Positions 21,956 to 23,032 of a stretch of DNA of 23,032 bases are shown here, piece by piece. The DNA comes from a virus: positions 1 through 23,032 of IMG/VR virus record IMGVR_UViG_3300042568_000223. One strand, written 5' to 3'. Below the pieces are notes generated by a model that was not told where the DNA came from, did no database searches, and saw only the letters and a program-made list of their open reading frames with translations. Position 1 is the stretch's first letter. Every line of letters starts with the position of its first letter. The position numbers were made by a program, and so were the translations under genes.

Positions 21956-23032
21956 ATTAAACGACTACTAAGAATAGTAACAGCCACAGTTTTAGCCTTT
22001 GGCTGGCTACTTATAGCCCCCCAAGAAGCCCACTCTGATGATCCACTAACAGTGGCAGCACAAGAAATACAAGAACTTAACGATAGTGTATATGATCTTG
22101 GCTACCAAGATGACCTTATAGATCTTATAGACATAGCAGAAAATAAGTTTGCCTTAGCCACAAATGCGAAGGAACTTAAAGATGATGCCTATGATGCCCA
22201 CGAAGATGCAGTAGAGGCAGAAGCCACAGCCTTAGAAGCAAAGAACCTTGCCCAGTCAAATGTGGATGGTCAGACAGCCACAGTAGCCTTGGCCCTTGAA
22301 CATAAAGACAACGCCCTTGAAGAAAAGAATGATGCTCAAGATGCACTCAGCATAGCCAATATTAATGTTCAAACTACTCAATCAAGTATGCAGAGTGCTG
22401 GAGGAACAGGTTTGGCATACACTGTTTATACTCTTGTTAGGCAGGGTAATGTTGCTACCCCAGGATCTGTTCTTTGTTCTGGCACCTGGAACTCAGGCCA
22501 TATGAGTCTTCCAGTGTGCGGAAATAGATATGAAAACCTTATAGTTAAATTTACTGGACAGATAACAGCCCCTTCATGGTTTACACAAACCTACTTTGCA
22601 GGATATACGGATGATGGTTTTAGAATGTATGTTGACGGGCAACTTGCTGTTGATAACTGGGTAGAGCAAGGGACAACTTGGAGCGATTACTCTCCCGTAT
22701 ATGATGTTAGTGAAGACAAAACTTTAGATGTAGAAATATGGTGGTATAACGGTGGAGGACCAGGTTCCTATCATCTTGGCTGGGCTATACCTGGTGGATG
22801 GACTGGAGCAGGATGTGATTATGCTGGAAATCCAAGAGTCTGGGGACAAAATTTTAGTTGTAATCTTAATACATTTTCTTCTGGATCAGGACCAACTCAA
22901 TCACAAATAAATGCTTACAATGATGCTGTTGCAGCACAGGCTATAGCACAAACAAACTATAACAATAAATTGGCAGTATACAATGACAAACTAAGCGTAT
23001 ACAACTCTGAAAATGCAACACTGTCATCAATG
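21956..23032 (+). CDS. Exported coiled-coil / PA14-like domain protein (partial at window end)
   Basis: An open frame of 359 codons that runs off the window. The proposed start is ATT 21956, 7 bases after the GGGGG of AAGGGGGAAAGG, because no ATG, GTG or TTG is in frame between the stop at 21914-21916 and the GTG at 22052. From ATT the protein begins with a signal peptide (KRLLR, hydrophobic core to about residue 20, likely cut near AHS, residue 27). An acidic/Ala-rich coiled coil follows (about 30-140). Then comes a PA14-like beta domain (about 152-282, with FAGYTDDGFRMYVDGQLAVD). Four cysteines (174, 188, 287, 302) could form disulfides outside the cell. A second coiled coil begins near 313. 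PA14 domains usually bind carbohydrate. A surface-binding role is inferred; a virion fibre is an alternative. Confidence 0.65.
   Translation, partial: MKRLLRIVTATVLAFGWLLIAPQEAHSDDPLTVAAQEIQELNDSVYDLGYQDDLIDLIDIAENKFALATNAKELKDDAYDAHEDAVEAEATALEAKNLAQSNVDGQTATVALALEHKDNALEEKNDAQDALSIANINVQTTQSSMQSAGGTGLAYTVYTLVRQGNVATPGSVLCSGTWNSGHMSLPVCGNRYENLIVKFTGQITAPSWFTQTYFAGYTDDGFRMYVDGQLAVDNWVEQGTTWSDYSPVYDVSEDKTLDVEIWWYNGGGPGSYHLGWAIPGGWTGAGCDYAGNPRVWGQNFSCNLNTFSSGSGPTQSQINAYNDAVAAQAIAQTNYNNKLAVYNDKLSVYNSENATLSSM

Noticed and set aside
1-23032. Transfer RNA genes, integrase or attachment sites
   Set aside because: I saw no cloverleaf with a GTTCGA-type T-loop arm and no recombinase gene in this window, so neither can be claimed.

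Overview
This window looks like part of the genome of a tailed double-stranded DNA phage (or a prophage or metagenomic phage contig). All 27 genes I can support lie on the + strand and are tightly packed. Many stop and start codons overlap (TAATG, TGATG, ATGA). The DNA is A+T-rich. A host in the Actinobacteria, perhaps a low-GC freshwater lineage, is my inference from three things: the gene set (phage-borne DnaE polymerase, MazG, RecA, RuvC and Cas4-like nuclease), apparent leaderless starts, and an exported Ala/Thr-rich protein that resembles actinobacterial surface proteins. The sequence alone does not prove the host.

Layout. (1) About 1-5.8 kb is the end of the tail module: a 1064-residue hub/minor tail protein with a LamG-like insertion, then four smaller tail or adhesion proteins. 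(2) About 5.8-6.5 kb holds a zinc-ribbon protein and a MerR-like DNA-binding protein. A near-consensus promoter inside the 3' end of the latter starts the early operon. (3) About 6.5-14.4 kb is replication: small unknown proteins, a GT-A glycosyltransferase, DnaB helicase, an unknown protein, a CHC2/TOPRIM primase, a single-stranded DNA-binding protein, DnaE polymerase with a PHP domain, and MazG. (4) About 14.4-17.9 kb is recombination: RecA, a PD-(D/E)XK resolvase-like protein, a Cas4/RecB-like nuclease with a four-cysteine set, a double zinc-finger protein and a RuvC-like resolvase, with small unknown genes between them. (5) About 17.9-20.7 kb has a small HTH protein, a 44-residue membrane protein, a DUF3310 protein, a probable small terminase subunit and the large terminase subunit. 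(6) About 20.6-23.0 kb is an accessory block of two exported proteins.

How they fit together. DnaB, primase, the ssDNA-binding protein and DnaE make a nearly self-contained replisome. MazG may adjust nucleotide pools. RecA and the nucleases would process recombination intermediates and concatemers, which the terminase then packages.

The most unusual part is the right end. The gene at 20711-21850 has its own TTGACA promoter, its own intrinsic terminator and a G+C-richer, Ala/Thr-rich composition, which is the layout of a moron. Its product has a signal peptide, an Ig-like domain and an 11-residue-periodic coiled coil, so it may alter or mimic the host cell surface. Next comes a second exported protein, with coiled coil and a PA14-like domain. 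It runs off the window, appears to start at a rare ATT codon and has a palindrome just downstream of its promoter.
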